Assembly (NCBI GenBank): GCA_021234155.1
Contig: JAJEKV010000041.1
Span: forward strand, 6,381,249-6,445,248
DNA length: 64,000 nucleotides
From: Isoetes taiwanensis
Taxonomy: Eukaryota > Streptophyta > Lycopodiopsida > Isoetales > Isoetaceae
Reading direction: 5' to 3'
Below, in pieces: positions 21,542 to 33,810 of this stretch. Under the pieces are notes generated by a model. That model was given only the letters and a program-made list of their open reading frames with translations. It had not been told where the DNA came from and did no database searches. Positions within the stretch are counted from its first letter, which is position 1. Every line of letters starts with the position of its first letter. A program made the translations under genes and the position numbers.

Positions 21542-23183
21542 TGTGACGCTCCCTGCTAAACATACGGCACCCGGCCGTACCCTCGGCAGGAAATCCCCCA
21601 TCCGGCTCAACAACCGCATGGGCCCTTCGTCTACCCCGCACTCTGAGATGACTCCTAGTGCGGGAAGGGAACACGAAGGTGTCTTGCGCGCCCTTCCCCT
21701 ATGGGCTCCTATAACAGCGGAAGCGATAACATGTCAGAACTAGCATAAAACATATACAAATACTACCTCGAAGGGCAGTGCATCACACATATACCAATGC
21801 AAAGATGATAATCACAAACCATAAAACAGGAGAGCTCCTACCCCGGCTCAGACTCATAAGGAGGATGACTGACCGGCTAGGCCTCAAGATAGAGTAGACC
21901 GAGTCATGGCAATGGCGAGGGCTGGCATAGAACAATGGCTAGGGTTGACCACTCCATCCGCCCCTCCTGTGCATACTTTGCAGATGGGCTAGATCAGGCT
22001 CTGACAGGACTCTAGCCTTCCGGATACGCAATCCCATGGCATCACCCATCGGGACTACTCCAGGTTGCATCTCCCTGGTCCGATGAGGCAGGAAGGGTTG
22101 CATCTCCCCTTCCCAGGGTCTAGAGGTGCCGTGGGCGGCTAGAGAATCGTGGCGACACACGATTCGTACCCGACTGAACCCCCCAAAACGAGAGCCAAGC
22201 CAACACTTGCAGCTCTCGAGAGGCAGGGCAACACCATTGCCCCAGGAGGTGTCGGACCCATGCTCGGCCCACACAAAGTGACCGACCATAAGCCTAGCCC
22301 ACTATGGGATCCCCCGAAGCCCCCACTCGGCAGGGATCCTCCCTCCACTTTCCTCTAGCCCCGTTATCTGGTGCTGAGTCATATCATAGCCCCAATAGCC
22401 TGGTGGGCTCCTATGCACAGGCCGCAACTAATAGGAACTAAGGGATCTACTCTAGGAGCATACTACATATGGCTCTAGGTCTCTACCCCCCTTCCCAATC
22501 CAGGAGGAGCAAACATGATCAACCATCATCACATAATCATCACATCATGAAAATAATCATAAGAAGAACATCTTAACCTAATCATACAACTAACTAATAG
22601 TTAGGGTTCCTTGATTAGGGTTCAAGATGTTGAATATGGGTTCTAGGATGGCTCTACTCTAGATACAAAATACTAGCACATCTGGAATGCTAATCCCAGA
22701 TGAGCTATCACAACTACTATCCTACATACCTGCTCCTGATGCTCTCCCTCCAGATCCGGGCGCCTCCATGGTCTTCGACTCACCAGCTGCTCTTGCTCCA
22801 AGAACGAGTCTACCCTGCTGGGGCTGCTGCACCAGCCTATGCTACAGCAAACGATGTTCGAAACGGGGTTTCGAACGAGTAGGTGAGTCTCTAGGTGCTA
22901 GGGCTGGAAAGAGGCCTAGGGTTAGGGTTTAGGCCTATATGAGCTAGGTCCACCTAGGATGCCACGTGGCACCAATCGGGTGAGTCCTGTGTGGCGGGTG
23001 CCCAATAGGTTAAGGCCACGTGGATAATGGTCTAAACCTATGGTTGGCTAAGTTATGAGAATAACTTGGCCATGCCCCCTAGTGCCACAACTTATGGTAT
23101 ACAAGGCTATGAATGATAGACTTGTATAGTGACGGATCCAGGAATATACGTATTTATGGCGTATATTCCCCTGGACCGTCATA
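21542..23183 (-). repeat. 5' LTR of the gypsy chromovirus
   Basis: Pairs with 152-1795. Its outer end reads TCATA, where the other LTR has TCACA, a C-to-T change. The AGGAG duplication follows directly. The high identity of the two LTRs points to a young insertion. Confidence 0.95.
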
Positions 23184-23188
23184 AGGAG

Positions 23189-24330
23189 AAAGACTATTAT
23201 CATAAGCATCTCGGCAATACAAAGGAAAAGATATGGTGGCAAAGGGCAACTCTGTCTGACACCTCTTCTAATAGGAAAGAACTGAGTGGAGGAGCCATTA
23301 ATCAACAAGCAAAAAGAAGCCAACTTATTAAGAGCCATAATCTTATTGATGAGGTTGGAGTGGATACCAATGTGATTTTAAGCTTTTTCTAGAAAGTCCC
23401 ATCTTATGGTGTCATAGGCCCTTTCAAAATCAAGCTTGAGCATAATGCAATTTTGTTTAGAGAGTTTGTTCCAGTGTATAGCCTCACTGGCGAGAAAGCC
23501 GATTGATTATGGCTAATGTTAAAGTGAAGATGGTGCATGATTCTAGAAGCTAGAATCTTGGCCAAAATCTTGTGATAGAGTTCGTAAGGGAGATTGGTCT
23601 CCAGTCACCTAAGGCTTCTGAATGTTTGACTTTAGGAATGAAAGCTATGATACTAGAATTGAAGGTTGGATAGAGAGCACTAGCTTATCGTGCACCTTTA
23701 ATGTAATTCATGAAGTCTGCTTTCATGCCGCTTAGAGAAAAAATTGGGGGAGGCAATCGGTCTTTAGACTTTTATCTTTTTCCATTTGCTTAAGAATAAA
23801 AATGACTTCCTTATCATCCAGAACTTCATCACAATCATCCTCCACAATATCACTCTTAGGAATTTGAGAAAAAAGGCTATCCAAGCCCACCTCTTAAGAT
23901 TCTCTAGGTTCAAGCATATTAGAGTATTGAGAAACAAATTCCTTTCTAATATCTTCTTCATTCTCAATGGTTCTACCATCACTAAGTCTAATGGCTGATA
24001 TAGAATTATTAACCATTCTATTTTTAGCTACCCTAAAAAAGTAACCTGAGCATCCATGGTCCATACAATTTGATCTTTGCTCTAAGAGCCATGCCTCTGA
24101 CCTCCATTCCCTCGATGGATTTTATTTGAATTTTCAGAGTCACCTCCTCTTTATGCATCTCATGATCTTGAGGTTTTTCCAGAATCCTTTATCTAAACTC
24201 CTTAATCCTATTCAGCAGATCTAGTTTTTTCTTTCCTCATCCTTTCATTCCTTTCCTTCTTCCACTTCTTGATCCAACATTTACATTACTTTAGTTTATT
24301 ATTAAACATCTTCATGGACTAATGCTCACG
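23189..24330 (-). pseudogene. LINE reverse transcriptase, N-terminal and palm motifs (right half of split LINE)
   Basis: Minus-strand frames give the plant L1-type RT in order. A linker part reads SDGRTIENEEDIRKEF (about 23,930-23,980). GDWRPISLTN follows at about 23,580-23,616, then KILAKILASR, then IMLKLDFERAYDTIRWDFL (23,389-23,445). The last is FFPIRRGVRQSCPLPPYLF (23,220-23,280). The next motif, YVDD, is at 1-146 across the gypsy insertion. Stops and shifts are frequent, so this LINE was already old when it was hit. Confidence 0.8.
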
Positions 24331-27144
24331 AGAGGGGTTAAGTAAAAATGCTCAAAGTCCCTACAAAAGTTGGTATTACCAAGATAAGATAAGATGAATT
24401 TTTACGTCCATGGAAACCTAACGGGTTATGAGACGAGAGAGCAGTTGAGCTTAAGGGGGTATTCTGGGGTTTGGCTATAGGATTGATGTCTTTGGTTTCA
24501 AAAAAGTGAGGAAAGTGACCCGAGAGCAAAATCAAACTATTTGAATTAGGAATATGGCAAGTATTTGAAAGTGAATCATGATTCAAAATTAGAAACAGGC
24601 ATATCGCGTACTTTAGCAGAAATGGCACCTAAATGTTTCAGAACCGGAAGTGCTCGAAAGCTTCCCGCCGAGATTAATTCATGCGACGCATTTTATATGG
24701 CGACAATAGAAAATATGCGTGATGTTTTTATATCATTGTCATATTTATGACAGTGCGGCCCTCTAATTGCTGACGCATGGTGCCGCCTGTATTAATGGCA
24801 TTTTTTTCTATATAATCAGAACGACAATTTTCAGTATGACTTAAAATTTTTACGAGCTCATACCGAATCCGATGGAGCACCTATATGATCCAGCTTCCCA
24901 ATGGCGCCACCAAAAACTTTCAGAAATGGTACATTTTCTCTAAATTTGAAGCTTTGACATAAGGCGAACTTTGTTAGGAACCATAGCTCTCAGTTTGAGC
25001 TTAGAAGGATCGCAATGGCGATCCTACTTAGCCATTTCATTGTATATTTTATCTCTTGCTAGTTCAAAAGGACTGTGGCAGTGTTTCTTCTGAGCTATTC
25101 TTAATTCTTAGGGAGTCATTCTTCTTATCACACTAGACAACCTGGGCAACACCTCCGGCTCTGAGAGATCACGGCGGCGATCCTTGTGATATGTATTTTT
25201 TTCAAGTTCGAAGCTCTTAATCTGCAGCTTTAGAGTACTTAGTGCCATATCTCTTTTGGTTGTCTTAGGCTAGTAGGATCGCCCATGCGGTCCTTCTTAG
25301 CTTGTTTTGACTTTGTTCTTAGTCAAAGAGAGCGCAATTGCAATCTTTTATTGCTTGTCTATGCCCTGTATAGGAAATCAAATAGATGTAGCATCTTCAA
25401 GCAATACAGAAGGTTGTGAAGAGAAGGGTTGAGATGTTGTTTTTGTGTGGTAGTATGTTATATATAGACAGTTCTATTGCGGCAGTAATAGAAACAACAT
25501 TCCTTGGATAGGGACATCTTTCATGGCATCTCCTATTTATTCTGCTTATTGTCTCATTTTCAGTCATCAGCGTTCCCTTGGGATCCTTTCTATTTTTCTC
25601 TTTCTGGCTCTACAAGTTTGCTTTCTTCAAGATTTTTCCTCGGTTTGATTGGCATGGATTGGATCTCCAGCTATTTGGAAGCTTTGATTTTATGGTTTTG
25701 TTAGAGGTACAGGGATTAGCAGCTGTGATGGATTTCTTTGCTTTGGACACATAGATTGCTATGCCAGTTTATATACACAGAGTCCAGTTAGTTCTTTCTA
25801 TCTGTGCTCCAGTTTCGTGTCTTCTGGGGTAGAGCCCAACTCCAATTATTGCTTGTCGAATCACTGCAACTATAATAGAGATCATCGTTTTTGTTTTTGG
25901 GTACCTGTTTGTGCTGTCTATTTCTGCTCATGTTCATCCGATCTACAGGTTTGGCAGATTTATAAGATTACTACAACAACCTGCTATAAGTTGTCCACTT
26001 TTCTTTCTTTTTAACTGGATGTAGATTATGGGTCATTTTTGCTACATGCACCAGCTCTTTCCTTTTTTGCCTTTGCACTTTCTTCAATCATGCCGGGCTG
26101 TTTCATTTCTGTCTGCATTTTGTTTTTGTTCATTTTCGTCTGAGTTCCTTATGCCTGCCAATTCCAGCCTGTTGAGTATCCATTGCCAGGTCCTTAGGAT
26201 TCATCTATAGCTAGATTCCTTGAATCAATCCTATTCTGAGCTTTATTTCCAATCGAGGCCAAGTTGGATCTATCTCTGGCCGTGTTTGCCATCGTCGTGC
26301 AATTCTGATGTTTCAGAAGATACGGAGACCTAAATCTTGTTATAAAGTAGAAATATGCGAAAAATTGTATTGATTTAAAGTTCATCAGAGTTAATTCAAA
26401 TAGCCTGGATTGTGGCTTTACATAGTATGTGAAGATATGTGAATGGCATCTCTTCATGAATGGACACATTACATATCATCATATCCTTTGGCATGGATTG
26501 ATGATGTGTACAAGCACAAACTAATTTGTTTTTGTTCAGGGAGGTTAAACACTTATTAATTACTGTTAATACTCCTCCTTAATCTTCATGAACAAACCTC
26601 CAAATAGTCTTCTTCTTGAAACTTTGTGGCAACTTCACATTTTGGAGTCTGCATTGCTCCTTTCTATACTTGCAGCGTCATCAATATAATTATTACCACT
26701 ATAATGTAGTCTTCACTAATATGGGTGCCATCAAGTGTGATCTTATTCCCAAAATACAAGTTAGGTGCCACTGGGGTTGACTAGGGTTCTTGATTTACTC
26801 TTAACTACATAAACTGCAATACTTGAACTTATCCAAGTCTTTGGAAGCTTATAAGATCAAACTTCCAGAATAACTCCAACTATCTTCTCTTATAAACATA
26901 GGTGCCATGTACTTATGGCTTTCCCTAACTTCTCCCCTTTTGATCTTGGGAACTTCCAACAAGATCTAGGTTGGAAGTATTGGGCCTCGAGTAAACGTCT
27001 TCATCTTCAAGGATATAGAAGAGTTAATTCCCCATGGAGTACCACACAAATGTGGCTTTAACACCTTATACATGACTACGTATTCGTGGGTTTATGCATT
27101 CGATTATTATGGATGTCCTTTATTGCTTTGCAGAATTGAACAAC
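24331..27144. other. AT-rich repeat-derived stretch, no gene recognised
   Basis: No frame here has a domain I recognise. Two weakly similar blocks lie near 24,985-25,080 and 25,240-25,330. They share short palindromic GGATCGC/GCGATCC-type motifs, suggesting diverged tandem repeats inside an old element. The minus strand near 26,560-26,580 (GGAGGAGTATTAACAG) could be a decayed polypurine tract and LTR start, but I cannot find the partner. Confidence 0.3.
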
Positions 27145-27985
27145 TTAACTGGAGTTCGATGACTCTGGATACTCTTGAGCACCTGTTGTGGCTGTTTTTA
27201 TAAGTTGGTGATATTCTCCATCAGTTGCCAATGAAAAATCTTCTTCTTCAGAATTGTGAGTGCTTATGCTTAAGCAATCTATAAGATGCTCATAATAGTG
27301 GTATGGCGATCTTTCAAGATTAGAGGAATCACCTTCATAAGACTCGGTTGTTAGAATAGAGGAATCACTTGAAATTTCAATAATAGAAATAGTAAAGGGA
27401 ATTTGAATGTCTTGTTCTAAAGTGATCTCCATAGGACTCTCACAGATCCGGGGACCATTCAAGGAACAAGGTTCTTTGGTATCTCCCCCTGGATGGTGTA
27501 AAATATACACCAGTTGCTGGAGCTCTTGTTGATGTTTCGAGCAACAGTATGAGTTTATATCCAAAGTAGGACTATGTGAAGGTATTAAAGAGTTCTGGCA
27601 TTATTGGAAATAAATTCTTAGAGTACTTCACCGCTCTTTTTGGAATAGGTGGTTGTCTTGAACTTCCTTGAAAGTTTAAATATTCATTGAATCCGATATT
27701 TTTAGCAGGTTCTTTGCCTTTTCTGAATTCCATAATGATCAGCACCAATTTAGCGGAAATCGAATTTGTAATGAGTATTTTGCTGTTTAGAATGACAATG
27801 GACTCCTCATGATAATGCTTAGAACAGATGCTAGAAGAGATGTATAGGCTCCTCAAGGATCTGGGGGGTTGCTTAATGCAAAGCAACAAAAATTTGATGA
27901 CGGTTTGTGGATGCTGCCGCCTGAAGGACTGCACCTGTTGAGGTGTAGATTCATTTGGGTTGCCTACGTGGATGCCACGTAGCAA
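27145..27985 (-). CDS. Two adjoining unrecognised minus-strand ORFs (137 and 139 residues)
   Basis: Frames 27,572-27,985 and 27,145-27,564 lie seven bases apart in different phases and could be one protein broken by a shift. The first has a basic middle (EFRKGKEPAKNIGFNEYLNF) and ends PIMPELFNTFT. The second is Ser- and acid-rich (IIEISSDSSILTTESYEGDS). I do not recognise either. Lack of codon-level evidence keeps confidence low. Confidence 0.2.
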
Positions 27986-28439
27986 CTTTTTCCCAAAAAT
28001 TGTTATGTAAATAAATAGCGGCGCGTGTGTTCGCGGCAGTTCTTGGTCGAATTTGCTATCTTTTTCATTTTCGCGACCTTTTTATCTCGCTTGTGCACAG
28101 AGAAAACTCTGGCGGCTTACTGGATCTTGTTCTTCTGCAATTTCCTTCTGCGGCATGATTCTTCGCAGAGTTATCTCGCTTGGAGATCATCATGCAATTT
28201 GATGCATGGTCTTCAGTATCTTCTCCACGGAATAACAGTTGAGCATAATTGAATTGCTTCAGCAATACATATGGTCTACACATCCTTCATTGCTGGGACC
28301 TATGAATTTGGCAGGGGTGATGCCAATTCAATAAAACTTGTATAAAAGTGTTGACTTGAATCCCAGGACCTCCAGATCGCTTAGGGTGATCAATCCTCAA
28401 AGCAAAGATGGATTAGAATGGAGCAAATTGCAAAAAGTT

Positions 28440-29110
28440 CAACTGTCCCTGAAATTTTGACAGTTTTGGAAGTGCCAAGTTTGCATATCCATATCTTGGG
28501 ATCCGTGCACTGAAACTTATTCAAACTTGGAATGGTGAGAGAACAATAGTAGAGGATACTTAGTATTTAATTTCAGGATTTTTGGAAGCTTATGAAACAG
28601 ACAATTTTCAATGAGTGTATCAGAAATTTTGACACTTTTGAACAACTAACTTTGGAGATCTGTAACTTGAGATGAAAAAGTCCTAAAATCATGAAACTTG
28701 GACTGAGGTAATATGGATAGGAAGGCATGCACATGACAAAATTTCAGAATTTTTGGAAAGGCAATTTGGAAGCAGTTTGAGATCTATGGATTTTGAAAAG
28801 GCAAACTTGGAAGAGGAAATTTCAATGACTATCTCAGAAATTTTTACAGTTCTAGAACAGCCAACTTTGCAAAGCCATAACTATGGTTTTATGGATGCTA
28901 AAATCATGAAATTTGTTTTGAATGAAAGATGAATAGCAAGAGAATCATGGAAATTAAACTCAGATTTTTTGGAGATGTAGTTTGCATATGGGGCATGGCT
29001 AAACTTGCAGACTTGGAACAGTGAAATTTCAATGTTCATATCAGGAATTTTGCTAAAAAAATCAGAAAATTTGCATGAAACAATTTGAATAGCATCTATT
29101 TGAACTTCAT
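28440..29110. repeat. Diverged tandem repeat, unit about 170-215 bp
   Basis: Three or four degenerate units share TCAGAAATTTTGACAGTTTT-like starts followed by CCAACTTTGCA...CATAAC. They begin near 28,449, 28,620 and 28,830. No coding frame is present. Such AT-rich stretches are common in plant LTRs and spacers. Confidence 0.45.
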
Positions 29111-29469
29111 AACAATGCGAAGGGTAGTATTATATCAGAATCTCAAAGGAAAAATGAAAATACATCAAGAATTTGATTTTTTTGGTCAAGGCATGTCAAA
29201 AAACTGAAATATGGAAGCTATTCTTCAAGTAAGAGTCCTCAATCCCTCTTTCAGAGCCAAATCGACCTGTTCATGCTCCAAGCTTCTTCCGAAATCTTTG
29301 ATAGCCCCAGCCCCTTTTCCATCATCCCCTTTTTGGTTCAATCTTGGCTAATCCGGTCTCTTTTCTTGTCTTTTAGCTCGGATTTAGGTTTCTTGGCTTA
29401 GAAAAGGTTGAATCGGAATGTTATAGCCGTGATTGGTGATCAAGCCAAAACTCCGGATCTTGGCGTAAA

Positions 29470-29962
29470 ATGAACAGGAATATCGAAGTAATCCATTTCC
29501 CCTTCTTTAAGGTGGAGTGTGGAAATGGACAATCTGTCCAAATCCTCCTTAAACAAGGAACGATATTTAGAGCCAACACCCAGTTCTACTTCCAGAAATG
29601 GAAAGCAAAGTTTGACCCACAAAATCTCAAAGAACTCTATCATTCGGCTTCATGCTCTGTCCAAGGCCTCAGTCCAATATACTGGCATGAGGGCATTTTT
29701 AGGAAGTTATTCTCCTCTGTTGGAGAATATATAGGATGGGAAATGGTACCTGAGAAAAATATGGATCCAAGTAAATATCTTGAATCCAATCCCAACCTCT
29801 GTCAAGTATCAAAATTTCTTTGGGGAAGAAAAAAACCTGAAAATAAATTGGCAGGGCCTCCCAATTCCATGTACCATCTGTGGATTAAGACTCCATGGAG
29901 GAGGAGTCTGTAAGGGATTTAAGCAAATGATCTCTGATACACTTAAGCAAATTCCAAAATAA
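29470..29962 (+). pseudogene. LINE ORF1, N-terminal part with CCHC zinc knuckle
   Basis: A frame of 147 residues starts MNRNIEVIHFPFFKVECGNG. It contains QGLSPIYWHEGIFRKLFSSVG, the segment typical of plant LINE ORF1 proteins before their zinc knuckle. The knuckle, CTICGLRLHGGGVC (CX2CX4HX4C), is in the next frame around 29,858-29,899, so one frameshift intervenes. ORF1 products bind LINE RNA as chaperones. Confidence 0.75.
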
Positions 29963-30021
29963 TCCATGATGGAAACCATAAGCAACAGACAGGGGAAAAA
30001 TCTGACAATGTTGGAGGTAAG

Positions 30022-31031
30022 ATGCAAAGGAAGAGACATGGACTCCAGCAACCAAAAAAAGGCAGGAAGAACAAAAGTGGAAGTGCATACACAAAAGCAA
30101 GGAAGGAAAAAGCAAGGAAACTTGATATAGAACAACAGCAAAACACTGCTCAGGGTAAGAAAATCAGAAAACAATGGAGGGTAAGAGAAGACCATTTAAA
30201 ATTGGCCAGTCAAATTAAAGTCCTGAATAATCCAGTAGGCCAAGGATTGGAAAAATCCAAAAACCTTTTAAGCCCTACTGATCAGGATCTAAAGAAGGAC
30301 AAAGACAAAAATGTGATAACAACTTACCAACAGGATATGGTGGTGACTCCTGCACACCAGCTAAGGAAAAATACCTTGATCATCAAGGAATCAGACCTTC
30401 CCCCCCAGTCAATGAATATCCTGAGTCTTCTGACTCAGATATCTCTATAGGAGGTACACTTTTAATTAAGGGAGAGGGATCTCACAACCATATTGAGGTA
30501 ACACCAAAGGCCATGAGTTTCTCTACACCAGAGAAATCGGATACAAGTCCAGAGATGCATGACATCTTGCTAGAAATGATGGAGAAGGAAGAGGAAATTG
30601 AAAAAGGTGACAGGGTCCCTGCAACCCCTACTGAGTTTTTCTTCGATGGTAATCCAAGGTATAAATTCTACACCAGATCCCCAATGGAAGATTTATCCAC
30701 TGAGTCAGACAAGTTCCTATATGACTCAGAGTTGGAGAACAATACACAAGGTGTACTGAAGGAAGACTCAACAGAAATTTGTCCTGCCACAATCCCTATC
30801 AGTCCCCTAGAAAGGGGCCAGGGTGAAGCAGAAGCAGATAATGCAGAGCACAGACCTATACCTCCATCTAGCCTAGGACTGGAGCAATCCAGTGGACTAA
30901 TCAGTCTAGATGGCCAGGAAGTGCTACCTTATTTATCAAATGGCCTGGAATCAAACTCAATAAAGGGATCAAAGTTAAACAAAGGGCTGATCAAGAGGAG
31001 TTTTATACTCCAATTGTCAAAAAAAAAGTAA
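30022..31031 (+). pseudogene. LINE ORF1, C-terminal charged region
   Basis: Two successive frames (30,022-30,450 and 30,513-31,031) are rich in Lys then Asp/Glu, without a recognisable domain. They follow the knuckle and precede the endonuclease, as the tails of plant LINE ORF1 proteins do. A stop at about 30,450 separates them. Confidence 0.5.
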
Positions 31032-31090
31032 CAAAAAGGTCCACTTCCTCTGAACTTAAGGCCCCAGGCAAAAATTAAATATCCAGCTTA

Positions 31091-32014
31091 ATGAAAGTGG
31101 TAACATGGAATATGAGGGGTATAAAAGGACCCCTAAAAAGGAAAAGAGCTCTTATAGCTCATAGGGAGATGAAAGCTGATATAGTACTCCTACATGAACA
31201 CAGGCTCTCTAGTTTTGAAACTGAACATCTGGGTTCTTGGATTATGCCTAATGGTGATTCAGTTTATGCTCTTGCTGATGGAACTAAAGGGGGAATATGC
31301 ATGGTGTGGAAAGGCTTCAAGTGCAGCAAAAAATTCACCCATAACTCAGGCAGATGGACAGTAGCAGTCCTGGAAAAAGGGGCAGAGAAAGTAGACATAA
31401 TTAATATCTATGCATCTACAGAACCAGGAGAGGGAGCTGAACAATGGATATAGTTGAAATAATGGATTGATGGCAGCCAAGTGGAAAACCTTTTGATAGC
31501 AATGGATTTCAACAAGACACCAGCGTGGGACCAAAAATTGGGAAAGAAATTAAATATGTCCAAAAAGGAGAGAGTAACATGGGACTTATTGATGACAGAT
31601 TTCATATACATCCATCCATCCTCATCAGAAACCTTCTCCTGGAGTAACAAAAGGAAGGGAGAGCAAAGAACCTACTGTCTCCTAGACAGATTTTATATAT
31701 GTAACAAATCTCTGACTACATGGGATACAATGGTGGTTACTGGGGACACAGGGAACTCAATTGACCACTTCCCACAATTCCTGGAAGATAAGGCTGCTGC
31801 AACAAAAGGAGGTCAGAACATTCCTTTTAAATTCAATACAGAGTTGTTGAATAGTAAGAATTTCTGTGAAGAATATAAGTCTTTCTATAACTCCCTTCCT
31901 CCCTTACCAAAAACTGAATCTATGAAGGCTTTTACATTAAGATTGAGACTTGTTAAGGGGTGGATAAAAAGATGGGAAAGAGAATGGTCCAGGAAGAAGA
32001 AAAGAGAAAAATAA
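31091..32014 (+). pseudogene. LINE ORF2 apurinic endonuclease domain
   Basis: It starts MKVVTWNMRGIKGPLKRKRA, the usual beginning of plant LINE ORF2. The metal-binding Glu is in VLLHEHRL. After a stop near 31,451 the second frame gives AMDFNKTPAWD (the GDFN position), then LLDRFYICN and SIDHFPQF, the catalytic DxF and SDH-type boxes. The SDH motif has become IDH. The domain nicks target DNA for target-primed reverse transcription. Confidence 0.8.
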
Positions 32015-33619
32015 GACATCTACATACAAATGTGTGAGATTAGGAAAAAGTTATTCCTTGACAAAGATAATATACAGCTGCAAGAACAGGAGGAAGAACT
32101 AGAGAAAAAGGTTAAACTAATAGAGGAGAAGAAGCAAAGGCTCTTGCTGTAAGAAGCAGACGTCAATATATTAATGGAATGGATAAAGAAAGCTCAGTTT
32201 TTTTCTTTAGAACAGCCAAAAGCAGAATCCTCAGTAATGGTATTGTTAGAGTTAATGATGGGCATGGGAGAGTAATTGAGGATCAAAAGGGTATGGAAAA
32301 TTTTTTCCAACAAGAATATAGGAAGATGTTTGAGACTTATCAAGCAGAGGAGCAGAACATTGAAGTCTTATTTCAAAACATTCAAAAAGCAGAGAAGGAA
32401 ACTAAGGATGATGAGATACTTGCAATTCCTCAAGAAAAGGAGATTTGGGAAACTCTTAAATCTGTGGCAACAGGAAAAAGCCCTGGGCCAGATGGCTTCC
32501 AACCTGAGTTCTATATGGAATTCTGGGAATTTATGAAAGATGACTTAGTCACTTTTTTCCAAGGGGCTTTGAAAGCCTGCAGACTTAATCCTGCTATTAA
32601 TGCTGGTCACATCACCCGCATTCCCAAGGTTGACAATCCAATAAACATTGGTGACTGGAGGCCAATATCCTTGACAAACCCTAGCTATAAGATCCTGACA
32701 AAGATTTTGGCAAACAGGTTGAAGATGATCCTACACTCAGTCATAAATCCTTGTCAGTCAGCTTTCCTACCACAAAGGAATATTTTAGAGAATTATATTG
32801 GGGCTGTAGAGGGTCTCCATTGGAATAAGAGATCTGGACAAAAATGTATGCTCCTTAAACTGGATTTTAAGCGTGCATATGACACAATAAGCTGGCAATT
32901 AAGGCAATGGCTCATATTGGGCTCTCCAATAGTGTCTACCAAAAAGTCTGGAGTTTTAATGTTAATGCATCATCAGCTATAATCATAATGGTACCCCAAC
33001 AAAGTTATTTAGATGCCAAAGAGGGGTAAGACAGGGATGTCCCTCAGCCCCATATTTATTCTTAATAGTTGCTGAGATGGTCACAAGAAAGGCACTACAA
33101 ATGCAAACTGATGGGGAGATTAAAAGTTTGGAACTTCCATAAAGGAATGGATTCTTCACTATCATGCAGTATGCAGATGATATCTTTGTTTTTCTTAAAA
33201 AAGAGGATAGGAGTTTGGAAAATTTCTTATTGGCAATGGACAGGTTTGGTGCAGCTGCAGGAGTTCTGCTGAATAGGAATAAGAGTCCAATTATTTATGA
33301 TTCTCAGGATACTATGTTACAAGGAATTAAGGTGTTAAACAGCAACTCTGCTACAAGTATCTTGGGCTTTCCTTTGTCTCTAACTAGTTTCCTGCAGGGT
33401 TTATGGGAACCAATTGTAACGAGAATCAAGAAAAAACTATCTATGTACACCTCTTCCCTTTCTTTGGCAGGAAAAGTAGAAATTGCAAATGCTGTAATAA
33501 GTAGTACACACATTTATTTCTCGTCAGCAATAGTGGGGGACATAAATTCTTATAAGAAAATGGAGGCTGCAATAAAGAAATTTATATGGCAAGGATCTCA
33601 TAAGGTTGCATGGATAGAT
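32015..33619 (+). pseudogene. LINE ORF2 reverse transcriptase
   Basis: The main frame (32,179-32,982) has KSPGPDGFQPEFY, GDWRPISLTNPSYKILTKI, NPCQSAFLPQRNI and LLKLDFKRAYDTISW. The GVRQGCP-type motif is shifted near 33,020-33,060. The active-site box MQYADDIFVFL starts at 33,164. The frame runs up to VAWID at 33,619, where the DNA transposon enters. It continues at 49,721. Confidence 0.85.
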
Positions 33620-33644
33620 AAGTCGTATTTAATTAAAGTGGGAC
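33620..33644 (+). repeat. Left terminal inverted repeat of the 16.1-kb transposon
   Basis: A 25-bp arm that matches the complement of 49692-49716 without a mismatch. Subterminal sequence up to about 33,810 is shared with the left end of the nested copy. It includes a half-site (GAGTCGAGAACAAGAAC) of the palindrome seen throughout the element. Confidence 0.92.
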
Positions 33645-33810
33645 TCATTCTATTCCCACTTTTTTCCGGAACCCTGTTAATTTACACAAAAAGGAGCACC
33701 CCGACCCGAAAACTATCCTTAATTCGAATTTTTGAATAAAACTCTGCATTCAAGCTTTGCTGCAGTTTTCTCTGGTTAGCGAGTCGAGAACAAGAACAAT
33801 GCAACTGAAA

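Larger units (their letters stand above)
152..23183 (-). mobile_element. Ty3/gypsy chromovirus with accessory histone H3-like gene, carrying a nested LTR element
   Basis: The element has two near-identical LTRs of about 1.64 kb that start TGTGACG. One ends TCACA and the other TCATA. It is flanked by the duplication AGGAG. The minus-strand order is 5' LTR, primer site for initiator tRNA-Met, H3-like gene, unknown ORF, gag-protease-RT, RNase H, integrase, chromodomain, polypurine tract, 3' LTR. Without the 9,975-bp nested element it would be about 13 kb. That is long for a chromovirus because some 4 kb of accessory sequence lies before gag. It sits in a minus-strand LINE reverse transcriptase. 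Several frames carry single-base shifts, so this copy is defective, or its consensus sequence is imperfect. Confidence 0.95.

Noticed and set aside
26560-26580. Copia-type polypurine tract and LTR edge on the minus strand
   Set aside because: The short motif is suggestive, but no matching LTR, primer site or pol motif could be found nearby.
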